From assembly GCA_964017235.1 (NCBI GenBank), contig OZ024936.1, positions 54,301,028-54,365,027 on the forward strand: a DNA stretch of 64,000 bases, in the 5' to 3' direction. The notes under the pieces were generated by a model, which was given only the letters and a program-made list of their open reading frames with translations, was not told the origin of the DNA and made no database searches. Shown here piece after piece: positions 1-11,290 of the stretch. A program made the position numbers and the translations under genes. How positions within the stretch are numbered: the first letter of the stretch is position 1; every line of letters starts with the position of its first letter. The DNA comes from Sabellastarte sp. h YS-2021. Lineage: Eukaryota; Annelida; Polychaeta; Sabellida; Sabellidae.

Positions 1-466
1 GCTGGTACTTAAGAATTCTTTGCGGATTTCATCATTTTTAACCTCAACAAATGAAATGCAGTATACCGGTTTACAATTCACACCACTAGCAAAAGTGGAG
101 AACTCTCTTGAGGTAAATTGTGTTTAAAGTAGAGATTAAACTGTTATGTAATAATAATAGTTAACCTTACAGAGGTTTCAGTAAAAACACAAGAGTCTAA
201 TCTGTTGGTGTCATGCAATTTATGTATTTTTATATACTATGTGCATTTATACATAAGAATAACATTCATTGGGCTTTAATTGTAAAGACTCTACTTTATT
301 AGCTCGAAGTCATTCAAAATATTTTATGTATAACTTGAACAAGTAAATTAGACTTAAGCTAGCTTATACAGAGTTTAATCTATTAGCTTGATGTAATTTA
401 ATGTATTTTATGTATAACTTGTACCTGTAATTTACACTGGTTTTATTATTTTATTGATGACTATAG

Positions 467-1539
467 ATGAAGCAGTGCAAGACTTAAGAGAGGCCAGACA
501 TCTTGTGTGGAGTGCAACAGAGTGTAACAAAGAAGAAAACTGGGATAATTATATGAAGCCAGAGACTCAGCTTTGTGCTGGATATAGTAGTGGAAATATT
601 GCCTCCTGTTATGTGAGTATAGAAAATAGTGTTAAAATTTTGTCTATTTTATGAGAAACAACTGATCAACTGATTAACGCTTATTTTGTTTTGTGCCCAG
701 TGAACCGATTGAAAGACCTTTTAATTAAACAATTGCTTTATCAATTCATCATAAGTTGTGGTTTCAATGTCCTGGGTGATTGGATGTAGGAAATCAGTGC
801 TTACTGATTAGTCAAGATTCTGGTAATTTTTATAACTTTGTGCTTTATCTTTTTTCCTGTAGAAACCCAGCCTGGTTCAGATAAAACAACATTACCCCAT
901 TACCAGATATAAAGGGGATAATTTTTGTAAATGTAATACAAATCCTTTCATATACCATTTGTTGAATATTTAAAGGTGTTACCAACCTGAATAAACAAAG
1001 CCAACTGGCTGCTAAGGTATTGGATATCATTTGGTAAACATGAAAATCCTCTATAAGTCCTTGTGTTATCCACAACAGTCTTACAGTTTTGATATTTGTA
1101 TTGTTTATGTGACACTTGCCGTGTATATTTTATTTATTATTTGAAGCTCAAGTTTTCCCGTGACAGGAGTGGTTTTGAATGTTCTTTGACCACTCGACTC
1201 TGGCCTTTAAGTTAGTTAGGATAAAAGAACTGTTCATCAAATCCACACCCAAAGTAAATTGAAAATAATGTTGCTTTCAATAATTTTAAATTTTTTTCTC
1301 AAATAAATATAGAACTATTTTCATAACTGATAAAATCATGTATATTGTAGGGTGATAGCGGCTCACCGCTGATGTGCAGAGATGGAGTTGGGGGTTGGAA
1401 ACTAGCTGGCATTCTGACCTTGGGAGCAAATGATTGTGGTCAGCACAGAAACCCTCCAGTGGAACCAAGTGTGTTTACAAAAGCTGCAAGTTATGTGCCC
1501 TGGATAAAAGACACCATTGAAACATTCAAAAAAAGATAA
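467..1539 (+). CDS. Trypsin-family (S1A) serine protease, last two exons, 5' partial
   Basis: Two exons, 467-612 and 1351-1539 (stop TAA 1537-1539), join in frame across a GT-AG intron (donor gtgagt at 613, acceptor ttgtag ending 1350). The joined protein has the S1A C-terminal signature: a Cys followed by LCAGY, then SCYGDSGSPL with the catalytic Ser at 1357-1359, a GWKLAGIL strand, and the closing PSVFTKAASYVPWI segment. The first exon needs one base from an upstream exon, so the His and Asp of the triad and the N-terminus lie outside the window. GDSGGP is altered to GDSGSP. The residue six before the catalytic Ser (chymotrypsin position 189) reads Ala rather than Asp, so trypsin-like Arg/Lys specificity is unlikely. 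The usual SWG at 214-216 reads TLG. Secretion is expected for the family but cannot be seen here. It could be an active protease of unusual specificity or a diverged homologue. Confidence 0.86.
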
Positions 1540-2625
1540 AAATTGGCACCATTATTTTTATTTCATACACAAAATTAAGTCATGTATATTTATAAATGTT
1601 TCTTTTTCTCCTAATTTATTGTTTGCTGGTTTGTTGCAATAATTTTATAAATAATTTTTATTATGTCCTAGTAGGCTATGTTCAGATTTTCTTGCTTATA
1701 CACTCACTAGCACTGACCATTATCAGCAGACTGGAGCAAAAATATTGTTGGTCATGTAACTTTCTTGTCAGCTATCAATGTTCTGAACTCAAGATATGTA
1801 GCTGATTCATTCGGTCACTGATTGCTTGTTATATCCCACCGGTACATGTGAGTGTGTGTTCTTGTGTCATGAAGATATTCTCTACATTAAGTAGCTATAA
1901 GGTCTTTTACTTGATTAACTACAATTGCTTAGTTTCTTATGACTTCCTTGACCCAGTTTCCTTCTTTTGCAAACCTAGGTCAAAAGCTAATAGAGTAATT
2001 TTGTGTGATATGCAAGGTTTTCCATGTGCTGTGTACTTTTGTGGAGTTTGTGAGTGAATGATTTGCTACTCTGTAAATTTAAACTTCGTCTTTAATGTCA
2101 AAGATCATTGTTCCAGAAATATACATCTTTTACCAACTTCAAAATAGTATTGTTAATGCAGTTTCAGTTGTATTTATTCATTTAGTACTGTTATGTCAGC
2201 TGATTTGTCAGTCAGCTGACCTTATGGCATCGCTCTGCAGCATATTCGTTCGCATTGGCGTCCACGTGAACAACTTCTCCTCCAAAAGTATCAGGCCCAG
2301 AGACATGCTGTTACCTTTAAAAGATACCTTATTTATCTAGGATGAAAAATTATTCAAAGCGTGCAGATCGGTTCATTCGTCTGTTTCCCAGAGCCATTTA
2401 CAAGAGAGGTACCCCCAACCGAAGTGTGACTATTTCAACACTTTAACACAACTTTCTCATTGACTATTGCAGGAATTTCTCTCTTATCTCTCTTGCATAT
2501 ATGTACTAGGTCACAAGTAGATTCCCTTGCGTGAGTATCAGGCCTGGATTTTCTTCATTATTTTCAATAAATTTTTAAAATAATTTTAATGCATTAAAAT
2601 TCATGAAATCATGCACTAAATCACT
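1540..2625. other. 3' flank of the protease gene, no feature recognised
   Basis: AT-rich sequence after the protease stop codon. I see no canonical AATAAA close to the stop, no coding frame resembling a known protein, and no repeat structure. The short open frames between 1596 and 2340 look like chance frames. Confidence 0.5.
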
Positions 2626-2629
2626 TATA

Positions 2630-3020
2630 ACTTGAGAAGCTTTGCATTTAGAGCATTTTGTTAAAGTATGTTATTCAACTACTTTTTCCATAGCTACAAC
2701 ATGGTGAGTAACTTGGGGCCTATCCCAATAGCTGAGTGAGTAATAGCTACCTTGTGACTTTTCAGTACTTTCCATATTGAGCAAAATCACTTGTAACTTT
2801 ACAACTATTGCATTTAAAGCGTTTTGTTGAGATATGGTATTCACCTACTTTTGGGTCAGCTATAACATAGTAAAATTATAAACCTGTAGCTTATGGCATA
2901 CCTGAGTAATAGCTACTCAGGCTCTCACTGTTGAGTAAATCATCTATTACTCTAAAACTATTACATTTAGAGTATTTTGTTGAAATATGTTATTCGTGTT
3001 ATTCAAAAGTATTGCAGCTA
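2630..3020 (+). repeat. Three-copy ~155-bp tandem repeat, dispersed family
   Basis: Three diverged copies start near 2630, 2791 and 2941, each with an ACT(T)AT/GTAACT...GCATTTAGAG core, then TTTTGTTGAAATATGTTATTC, then an AGCTATAACATAGTA-like segment and a GAGTAATAGCTAC segment. Two more copies of the same family lie at about 15355-15490 and 15530-15640, inside an inverted-repeat element. Spacing here is 161 and 150 bp. The family is unassigned; it may be the body of a non-autonomous transposon. Confidence 0.6.
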
Positions 3021-4044
3021 TGCAATTTCTTTTGAAGGTGATGTTCATCTCCTTTTTGATTAACAAGAGCTTATTTCAGTTTTAAACTTGTTGCTCAATA
3101 TAAGAGGGTGTAATGGCTACTTCTATTATGTCATAGTCGAGTGCATATATCTTGAACAATCTGGTCCTCATTAGCTTCTCAGGAAGCACCGCAACAGTTA
3201 ACTTTGAACTTTACTTCTGAATGCCATTTACTGCACACACTTTTGTGTCCTTTTCTACTTTCACTTGTACTCTGAAGCTCAAAACAAAGTCAGCTGACAC
3301 AGAGCCCATTTGCGGGAACTGATTGCCTGTTTTTTTTATGTTTTTACTGTGGAAAGATTTAAAGATTTATGGTAATCTATGATCTAGAAAATTGATAAGT
3401 AATTTTAGTAGCCACTATATATTTCAGCATTTTATTATTCCAATTTCTTGTATAATAGCATGTTATTTTGTCATTATTGAAATCTGTAAAGAATTCCAAT
3501 ATATAAACACAGGGACAGTTTTGCTCAAACTTAATTGTTAATATGTTTTGTTTGTACATGTGTTTTTTGCTATATTTCACTCTCAACATTTCCATGAGAG
3601 ACTCTTTCTCTTCTTCTTAGACACGGAATGTTCATAAACACCGACAACCACATGATTCTAGCTGATTTGCTCTGGTAATGAAGTTGAACCTGTTATTATT
3701 ATTATTATTATTATCTATCCATCTCAGAAATCATACAGACCAATTGGATACAAAACAGTTATTTTATTGCACTACAATAGCTTACCATCATGGACTCAGT
3801 GCATAATATGTGTTATCCAATATGTTGGCCAATGAGTAAGAGGAAGAATGCTAATCATCACTGTTTTGGTCATTTCTCATCACTGTCTAGGTCACTTTTG
3901 ACTACTAATGCCTGCCACCTAGTAGCCGGCTTGGTCATTATAAACTCTTTTCTTGAGTTGGCCAAGTCTGGAGTGGCCTGCTGAGATTCACACTGAGTTC
4001 CAGATAGGAAGCTTGTAGTTTGTAAAAGCAACATTAAACAATTT
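3021..4044. other. Unassigned AT-rich DNA with an ATT microsatellite
   Basis: No gene recognised. An (ATT)n microsatellite of about seven units lies at 3692-3713. Short open frames on both strands have no recognisable domain. Confidence 0.5.
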
Positions 4045-4290
4045 CAGGGGGGTCACGTTAGCAAACTGGACATCCATAGCGAACGGCAATCTACCATAAC
4101 ATTAAAAAGATAGATAGCAGGGGCACAGGGTTCCAACACCGCACTTATTTCAATTTTTGAATAAATAAATGATCATCTAACCACTGGTGAAACCTGTCCC
4201 CATACTGTCCATTGCTTCAAATTTCATGGTAGATTGCTGTTTGCTATGGATGTCCCGTTCGCTAACGTGACCCCCCCCCCCCCTCCCCTG
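4045..4290. mobile_element. 246-bp inverted-repeat (MITE-like) element
   Basis: The left end (CAGGGGGGTCACGTTAGC, from 4045) is the inverted complement of the right end, which closes at 4290. The matching arms run about 55 bp each (4045-4098 and 4226-4290) with a few mismatches and a longer C-run in the right arm. The ~125-bp centre has no coding capacity. This is the form of a short non-autonomous DNA transposon. I could not fix a target-site duplication, so the superfamily is not assigned. Confidence 0.72.
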
Positions 4291-7200
4291 TAAAGTTTTA
4301 AATTCTTAAGAATTCTCCCAGTTTCATCAGGTCGGTACGTTTCTTCAACATACACCATAGAGTTTCAGTTAAAACCACCAGAATTTCCTTATTTCTTATC
4401 TGATTTAATTTAAAAATATTTTATAATCATATTTTACAGTGTAAAAAAGGCTCATGTCCAAGTGTATTGTCTTAATTGGGCCCAATGTGGTGTTTGTGGA
4501 TCTTTACAAATGTGAAATTTACAACTGAAGAAGTCCTCTCTGTTGAACCCTTGTTCTTCGTTTGAGCGTTATTATAAAAAATTGTGACAAAGGCTGTTCA
4601 AATAATCTGTTGAACCATATATGGTGAATTTTTCTCCTTCTTATTAATTAATCTAAATGGGTGACCCAAGAGGCAAATTTCACATGTTCAGTTGAATATC
4701 CCATTTCCTGCACTTATTGCTTTACAAAATTAATTCAAGTGATAACAGTATATTCAGGGATCATTAGAGCCAAAGCTATCTTACTAGCCAAGCTCAAGCA
4801 ACTGTTCAATTCAAAGTAGAATGTTCCAATTCATTTTAAAAGTAAATAGCTGATTGTTCAATATTTTGATGTGAAAAGTGTAAAAATGTCTGGTCTATGT
4901 TTCCTGTTACTACAATTAATTTACTTTAAAATATACTCCATTTAGAATATACATCTGCCTGTGACACAGATTTGTCACTATGGTGTTCTGTTTTATCTTT
5001 GCTCAAAATGTATAGACTTAAGATACATTTTTCTTCTTTTTGTTTAGAAAATAGAGGGTAAGAAAAGTAAACTTGGTCACTGAATGTTTAATTCTCCAGA
5101 GATGCACTTTAAGGCAATATAATAAAAATATTGTGCAGATTTGGCATCAGGGAAGATCAAAGTCCAAGTGTGTTCACATAAACCAAAAGGAGGGGAAGGA
5201 ACTTAAAACAGTTTAAGCAAATAAAATATGGTGTCCTTTTGTTTGAAGTTCAAATACTCTTTGGCATATTTCATAGTATTTCTAATGCTGTATATTTTGT
5301 AGCCCACTTGTTCAGAAAGATGGACTTGCGTAAATTAGACAGTTATTCATTTAATTGTCATATCATTCCATGATTTTACTGTTTGCATGATATACACCAA
5401 GCTTCAACAAAATTATAAATTTCTCTAAAAATACATTCCTTCATATTTGTGATCATAATAATAACCATATCATAATATACATTATAAAAATAATACATAT
5501 GTTTGAATATTTTTTATCTACTACAGAGTTTCCATGAATTTTTTAATGAAATTTTGTTGTACATTCAGTATATTTTTATATTCCTTTGTATATTTTGTAT
5601 ATGATTAAAGTAATAATCTGTGATTTAAGTGCTGTTTTGTACTTTACTATACAATATTTTTGTGTTCATGTGTCTATGTGATGGATGTTGTTGATTTACA
5701 TGTTAGATATAACACAAGATTCTGTAAACGCAGAGCCAGTGTAAGTTGCAGTATTTAGGTATAACTTGAACTAGCTTCTAAGTTGTACTATCCAAAAAAA
5801 CTATGTATTTTAATGAGTACTTGAAAATGTTAGAACAAATTACTGGAGCTTCCATTAAATTATAGACTCAGTGTTTACTGTGTAGTTGCAGAAGAGTCTG
5901 TACAACTAAAGCCTCGGATGCTCACATATACCAACTTTCACTTATACCTACAACTGGCCTTCCAGGCTGTCTACACCATAATGCAAACATGTAATGTGTC
6001 ATAATGCACACTGTATCAGAGACCTTTCTATATACTCTGAGAAATCTCCTCCGCTAGCTGAACTAAATAAATACATGAGAACATTTTATAAAATAACTAT
6101 AGTACAATCAAACAGTTATATCTATACATATTAACGCCTGTGGCAAGGCTAGTCAGAACCTTAAACTCAGTTCCACTAATACTTAAGTTCAATTTACACT
6201 GTTTCTACTTATACAGAGCCTATTGTAAATGTAAATAATTAATGCAAATCTATGGGTACATGAAATATTAATGGCATAATGACATGAAGTAATAATGTTT
6301 TGAAAGAATACATTGTAGAATGTATGTTGGTAGTCTGGATGATCATTTTTTGCATCTGTGTCAAGATGGATGTATTTTAACTCAGGCTTTTTTTATGTAT
6401 TTACTTACTGTTTCTCGTTTAATTGAAGAGGCTCTTAATGGTTGACAAATTTTGTAATTTCACTCACTCTACAGTCATAGGTCTTAATCCAGTTCATGGC
6501 ATCATAGGAGAGACACTAAGGGTATGACATTATATTGCTTTAACCTGTTGGAAAAACACTTAAAAATTCAACTGTGACCTCTGTGGCAATTTTTGTGACT
6601 GCCATTTGACAGATAAATGCACCCTCCTTAATTACTTGTTTATTTTATATTTCACGTGGAGTTTTATGAAAGGAAGATTATTAGTAATTAAAAGACATAT
6701 CAGTCGGGTGTGGGAAGAGATATTTATTGAAAAAGACGAAAAATATTATATTTCCAAAATTTTTCTCTGGGAAGTTATAGTGGATATTTTTTTAAGTTGT
6801 GAATTTACGAGTCTTAAAAAAAGGTGCATGTGTCAGTAAAATTTTCAACTTTACTGTAGTATTAGGTCATTTTATATTGATCCAAGAAAATGGAATATGT
6901 TTAGACTTTTTTGTTTAACTACCTTTATCAAGTGAATCAGTATCTTATATATTTTAGAATATGTTATAACTTTACACAAAACAGTGACTTTGTCTTTTTA
7001 TAAGATTTTTTTTCACTTCTACTCCATTGATTTTAACATGTACATTAGAGTTTTTTACCATGTATTTTATGCCACTGTTAAAGGTGCTTAAGAATATATT
7101 TTTCTTTCTGTTATAGTGTTATGCATTTTTTTGTATTAAGTACAATGAGAAATAAATCTTATGGGAGTAATCTTGTGATAACCATGCTTAAAAATATATC

Positions 7201-7375
7201 TGAAATAAATTGTTCCATTTATGTATATTTCTCTCTCTCTCTCATGTCACTAACAGAAACTCGCACATGTCCAAACAACATTCTGGTATTAAAGTTTGGC
7301 TGTAACTTGACTTTGGAAAAAGATTTAAGCAAGACATTTAAACCATGGAGGTGAATATCATAATTTTTATTTTAA
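4291..7375. other. AT-rich intergenic DNA, nothing recognised
   Basis: About 3 kb without recognisable genes, RNA genes or clear repeats. Small open frames at 6606-6839 and 7121-7354 are low in complexity and resemble no family known to me. A short CT run occurs near 7232-7244. Confidence 0.45.
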
Positions 7376-7577
7376 ACGAGGCTCGCGCTTCTAGGAATCA
7401 CATTTTTTTTTCATGAATTGTGGCATGATGTAATGAGTATCTGGCTGCTGACTGAAGTTGTTTGGCAATGGGCTATGTTAGTACTGGCTTGGGTGACAGC
7501 TTCAGTGCACTACTGCAGTCTCTGATGGCTTTGTGGCTCGCGCTAGTAGACCAAAACCCCTTTTGGCCTTTTTTACA
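7376..7577 (+). repeat. Dispersed repeat copy with GCTCGCGCTTCTAG motif
   Basis: Two blocks here (7376-7410 with GCTCGCGCTTCTAG, and 7505-7577 with GTGCACTACT...TCTCTGATGGCTTTG) recur in opposite orientation at about 17715-17750 and 17284-17352. The shared ~70-bp second block has only scattered differences. This points to a dispersed, non-coding mobile family whose termini I cannot define. Confidence 0.5.
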
Positions 7578-7626
7578 GCAGATTACTATTCAGGAATACT
7601 ATTCAGGGAATACCTTTTTAAAAAAC

Positions 7627-7718
7627 TGTTCTTGTTCTGTGTATCAAGAGTACCATGCATTCGCAGGAAGACTATTCTTGTTCTGTGTATCAAGAGTAAT
7701 GTGCCTTCGCAGGTCTCA
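7627..7718 (+). repeat. 46-bp direct tandem duplication
   Basis: Two copies (7627-7672, 7673-7718) share TTCTTGTTCTGTGTATCAAG and a TTCGCAGG end. They differ at a few positions. This is a local slippage-type duplication just right of the dispersed repeat. Confidence 0.75.
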
Positions 7719-8134
7719 TGCTTCATATAATTTTTTGCTCGCAAAATCGGAAGGTTTTTTCAGTCAAAATCTACTTACTTCCCACCACCTATATAGTTTT
7801 CAAGTTATTTTGAAGATTAAGCATAACAATCTGAAAAAAAGAATAAAATAGACATACAGGTTGAGATTGCACCTGGCAGGCAGCAGTGTATATTTTCTGG
7901 CTCTCAATAAATTTGAATTTTGTGTAAATTCTGGATATCTTGTCATAGAATAAAATACATGTCTTCATTAATTACCAATTCAGGGACTTCACAGACTTGC
8001 ATATTTTTGTGTTTGAGCAAGCATTTTTGGATAAAACATTAGTCTAAAAAATCTTAAATTTGAAAATAAAACATCAGATTCTAGCTATGTGTCAGTGTGT
8101 GACCTAATTACAATATAAACAGTGCACTCAAGTC

Positions 8135-11100
8135 ATGAGGATAATACATGGGATAGTATGTGTATTTTTTTTACTAGTTTACACATCATTGTTCTGTACT
8201 ACAATGACTCTCCGTTACACAAAAGAGGAATTAATAGGTCTGAATGCCAATAAACTAAATGAACAGAAACCACAGTGGATACCTGAAAATGCCCACAGTT
8301 TGATTGAAAGTTTAAATCTACAGAGACACAGAAGAGGGTGTAGGGCAGGCAAAAGGAAATGTAAAGGAAAGTGTCACACCCCAAGAACCTGTTGGCATCA
8401 CAAAACCAGACAATAGGATAAAGAGAGCCAAATTTGGCTTAATCAATATAAGATCTATTAAAAACAAAGTTGTTGATTTCCATCAAATGATTCTTGACAA
8501 CACATTGGACTTAATAGCTGTCACAGAGACTTGGCTTTCAGCTGATGATTATGTCACCCCCGGGGAGATTTGTCCTCCAAAGTACAATATCATACATACA
8601 CCCAGACAATGTGGAAAAGGAGGAGGCATTGCATTGATCTATAATGAACATCTGCACATTTCCCAGTGCAATACCACAACCAGCTTTAAAAGCTTTAAAT
8701 TAATTGAAGCTACTCTCATCTCTGAATCAGAAATTTTCAGAATTGTGGTCATCTATAGACCACCTCCCACACAAGCAAATAATTTTAAAATTTTTACGGG
8801 ACACTCTTTCAGCCTTTGGCAGCAAACAACACGTGGAATGTACCACCCACAATAAGTCACACACTCTTGACCTTGTTATGACCAGGTTGGAAGAAAATAT
8901 CATGGATTTGTGTGTAACGGATCCAAAACTATCAGATCATCGTCTTGTTTCTTTCAGACTGGAAACTGAGCTGGTTGAACAGCAAAAAAAAAAGACTGTA
9001 ACATACAGAAAACTGAAGGCAATTAATCTCCAGAGCTTTGAAAAGGACCTAAAAAATTCAGAATTATATCAGTGTGAATCTGAAGATGCCAATTTTCTGG
9101 CAAACCTGTATGACAGAACTTTAACGGACCTCCTCAATAAACATGCTCCTGAGATTACCAAAATGGTTTCTGACCGACAAATGGTTCCTTGGTGTACCAA
9201 CACCATAGGCAAACTAAGAAGGGAGAGACGCAGACTTGAGAGACAGTGGAAACACAAGAGAACTGCTGTTAACCTCCAGACACTCAAAAAGGCCAAGAAT
9301 AGAGTAACTGATGCAATAAAACACGCTAAAACATTGTTCTATACAAAAAGCATTGAGGACTCTGACGGAGATCAAAAGAAACTCTTTCAAATCTTGAATT
9401 CTCTATTACACAAAAAGAAAAGAACCTTCCTGCCCAGTGGTTGTAAGTCTCTCCTACCTGAAAAATTCATTTTTTTCATCCAGAAAATCAATAAAATTCA
9501 ATCTGATCTGGAGACAGAGCAGATAGGTGTAATTTGATTTTCTAGCACATTCCAGAATGGAGACATTTGCACCTGCAAGTGAAAAGGAAATTGAGCGGTT
9601 AGTCCTCACATGTCCCAACCAGCAGTGGAAGCTTGACCCAGTCCCCACATCCTTAGTGAAAGACTGTTGCCAAACATTCACTCCCATCTTCACAAAGATA
9701 ATAAATGCATCACTACAAACAGGGATTTTGCCATCCAGCTTCAAAACATCTATTGTCACCCCACTTTTGAAGAAGAATACTCTTGATGCAGAAGTTCTAC
9801 AAAATTATCGGCCCGTTTCAAATTTGTCTTTTTATTCCAAAACTCTTAGAACGGGTAGTTGCCTGCAGACTAAGCAATTACAAAGATGCTAATAACTTAA
9901 GAGAAAAGGGACAGTCTGCATACAGATGCAATCACAGCACTGAAACTGCTATTCTAAAAATCCACAATGATCTACTGATGGCTGCTGACAGAGGTGAATG
10001 TAGCATCCTAGTTTTACTGGATCTGTCAGCAGCTTTTGATACTGTCAACCATCGGATTCTGCTACAAAGACTGCATGACCAGTTTGGAATAAAGGGACAT
10101 GCACATGATTGGATAAGGTCCTATCTCCACAACAGGTATCAGCAGGTTATGATAGAAAATTCTCTCTCGAATGAGGTTGTCCTTACACTGAATGTTCCAC
10201 AGGGGCCTATGATTGGATCCAGTGAACATTCAGACTTTACTGAACCGGTTGGTTGAGTCATCAGATCAAAATCTGTTACACCACACTTTTATGCAGATGA
10301 CTTACAATTGTATGTTCACTATAATCCTAATAACCCAGATGCGGTTCAGGATGCAGTACTCAAAATTGACCAATGCTGCAAAGAGGTAAAAACATGGATG
10401 ACTTCAAACTACTTGAAATTGAATGATGGCAAGACTGAGGTTATAATTGTTGGTACCAAAGCACAATTACGAAAATCAAACATCAACACAATAGATGTTT
10501 GCAACTCAAAAATTACAGTCAAAAACAGTGTGAAAAACATTGGTGTCTACATTGATTCTGAACTGACAATGAAGCATCATGTCAATCATATTTCATCAGT
10601 GGCTTGGTGTCATCTCAGGAATCTCTTCAGAATTAGAAGATACCTCACCACAAGCGCATGTGTCACCCTTGTACATGCCTTTGTTACCTCGCGCCTTGAC
10701 CTCTTCAACTGTTTGCTCTACAAATGCCCGAACATCATGAAAAACAAGCTCCAGCGAGTCCTCAACTGTTCAGCAAAACTAATTTTTCATGGAAAGAAAT
10801 ATGATTCTGTCACCCCACTATTGAAAAAACTACATTGGCTTCCCGTGCAACAAAGGATACAGTTTAAAATACATGTACTTTTAACTACCTTTAAGTGTCT
10901 GAATGGAAAAGGTCCAGGCTACCTTACTGATCTCCTTATACAACACACTCCACACCATGTACTTAGGTCTTTTGGCAATTCTTTGCTGACAGTTCCAAGA
11001 ACAAGACTGAAAAACTATGGTGACAAAGCGTTTGCTAAAGCTGCTCCTGAACTCTGGAACAACTTACCAATTGACATCCGATCCTGCAACTCAGTCAACT

Positions 11101-11290
11101 CTTTCAAGAAAAAGCTAAGACACATCTCTTCAAAAAAACTTATGGAATATAACTGCATGTTATTTGAACAACTTATTGCACATATCCATTTAATACTTTA
11201 CTTGATTTTAAATATTGCCAAAGCGCTTGTAAACAGGACAATTCTGAAATCAGCGCTATACAAATGTATTTGTCTATCTATCTATCTACC
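8135..11290 (+). mobile_element. Degenerate CR1/L2-like non-LTR retrotransposon
   Basis: A single LINE copy on the + strand. In order it has: a basic, Cys-containing stretch (8135-8416); an apurinic-type endonuclease (8418-8960); a linker; a reverse transcriptase (9557 to ~10470); and a long C-terminal region ending near 11150. The 3' end has the GCGCTATACAAATG motif seen at L2/CR1 tails, followed by a (TCTA)4 run at 11271-11288. No poly(A) is present, as expected for this group. The 5' end is not defined and no target-site duplication was found. Several frame changes make the copy inactive. Confidence 0.88.
8418..11150 (+). pseudogene. Broken LINE endonuclease/reverse transcriptase ORF
   Basis: The endonuclease reads GLINIRSIKNK (metal-site Asn), DLIAVTETWL (Glu), GGGIALIY, IVVIYRPP, HTLDLVMTR and LSDHRLVSF (catalytic His). 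The segment that normally carries the GDFN motif between IVVIYRPP and HTLDLV is missing, with a frame change near 8790. The reverse transcriptase keeps NYRPVSNL, then (new frame from about 9820) the motif A region LVLLDLSAAFDTVNH and NVPQG. A further frame change near 10200-10290 precedes FYADDLQLY, which contains the catalytic YADD (10285-10311). A long CR1-type C-terminal domain ends with ELWNNLPIDIRSCNSVNSFK. At least four frame breaks and the endonuclease deletion show that it cannot make an active protein. Confidence 0.88.

Noticed and set aside
1-113. Possible upstream exon of the protease (open frame ending at a GTAAAT)
   Set aside because: The phase at its end does not fit the exon at 467 (phase 1 needed), and it has no protease motif.
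8135-8416. Independent small basic protein
   Set aside because: It leads directly, after a frame change, into the LINE endonuclease, so it is part of the broken retrotransposon.
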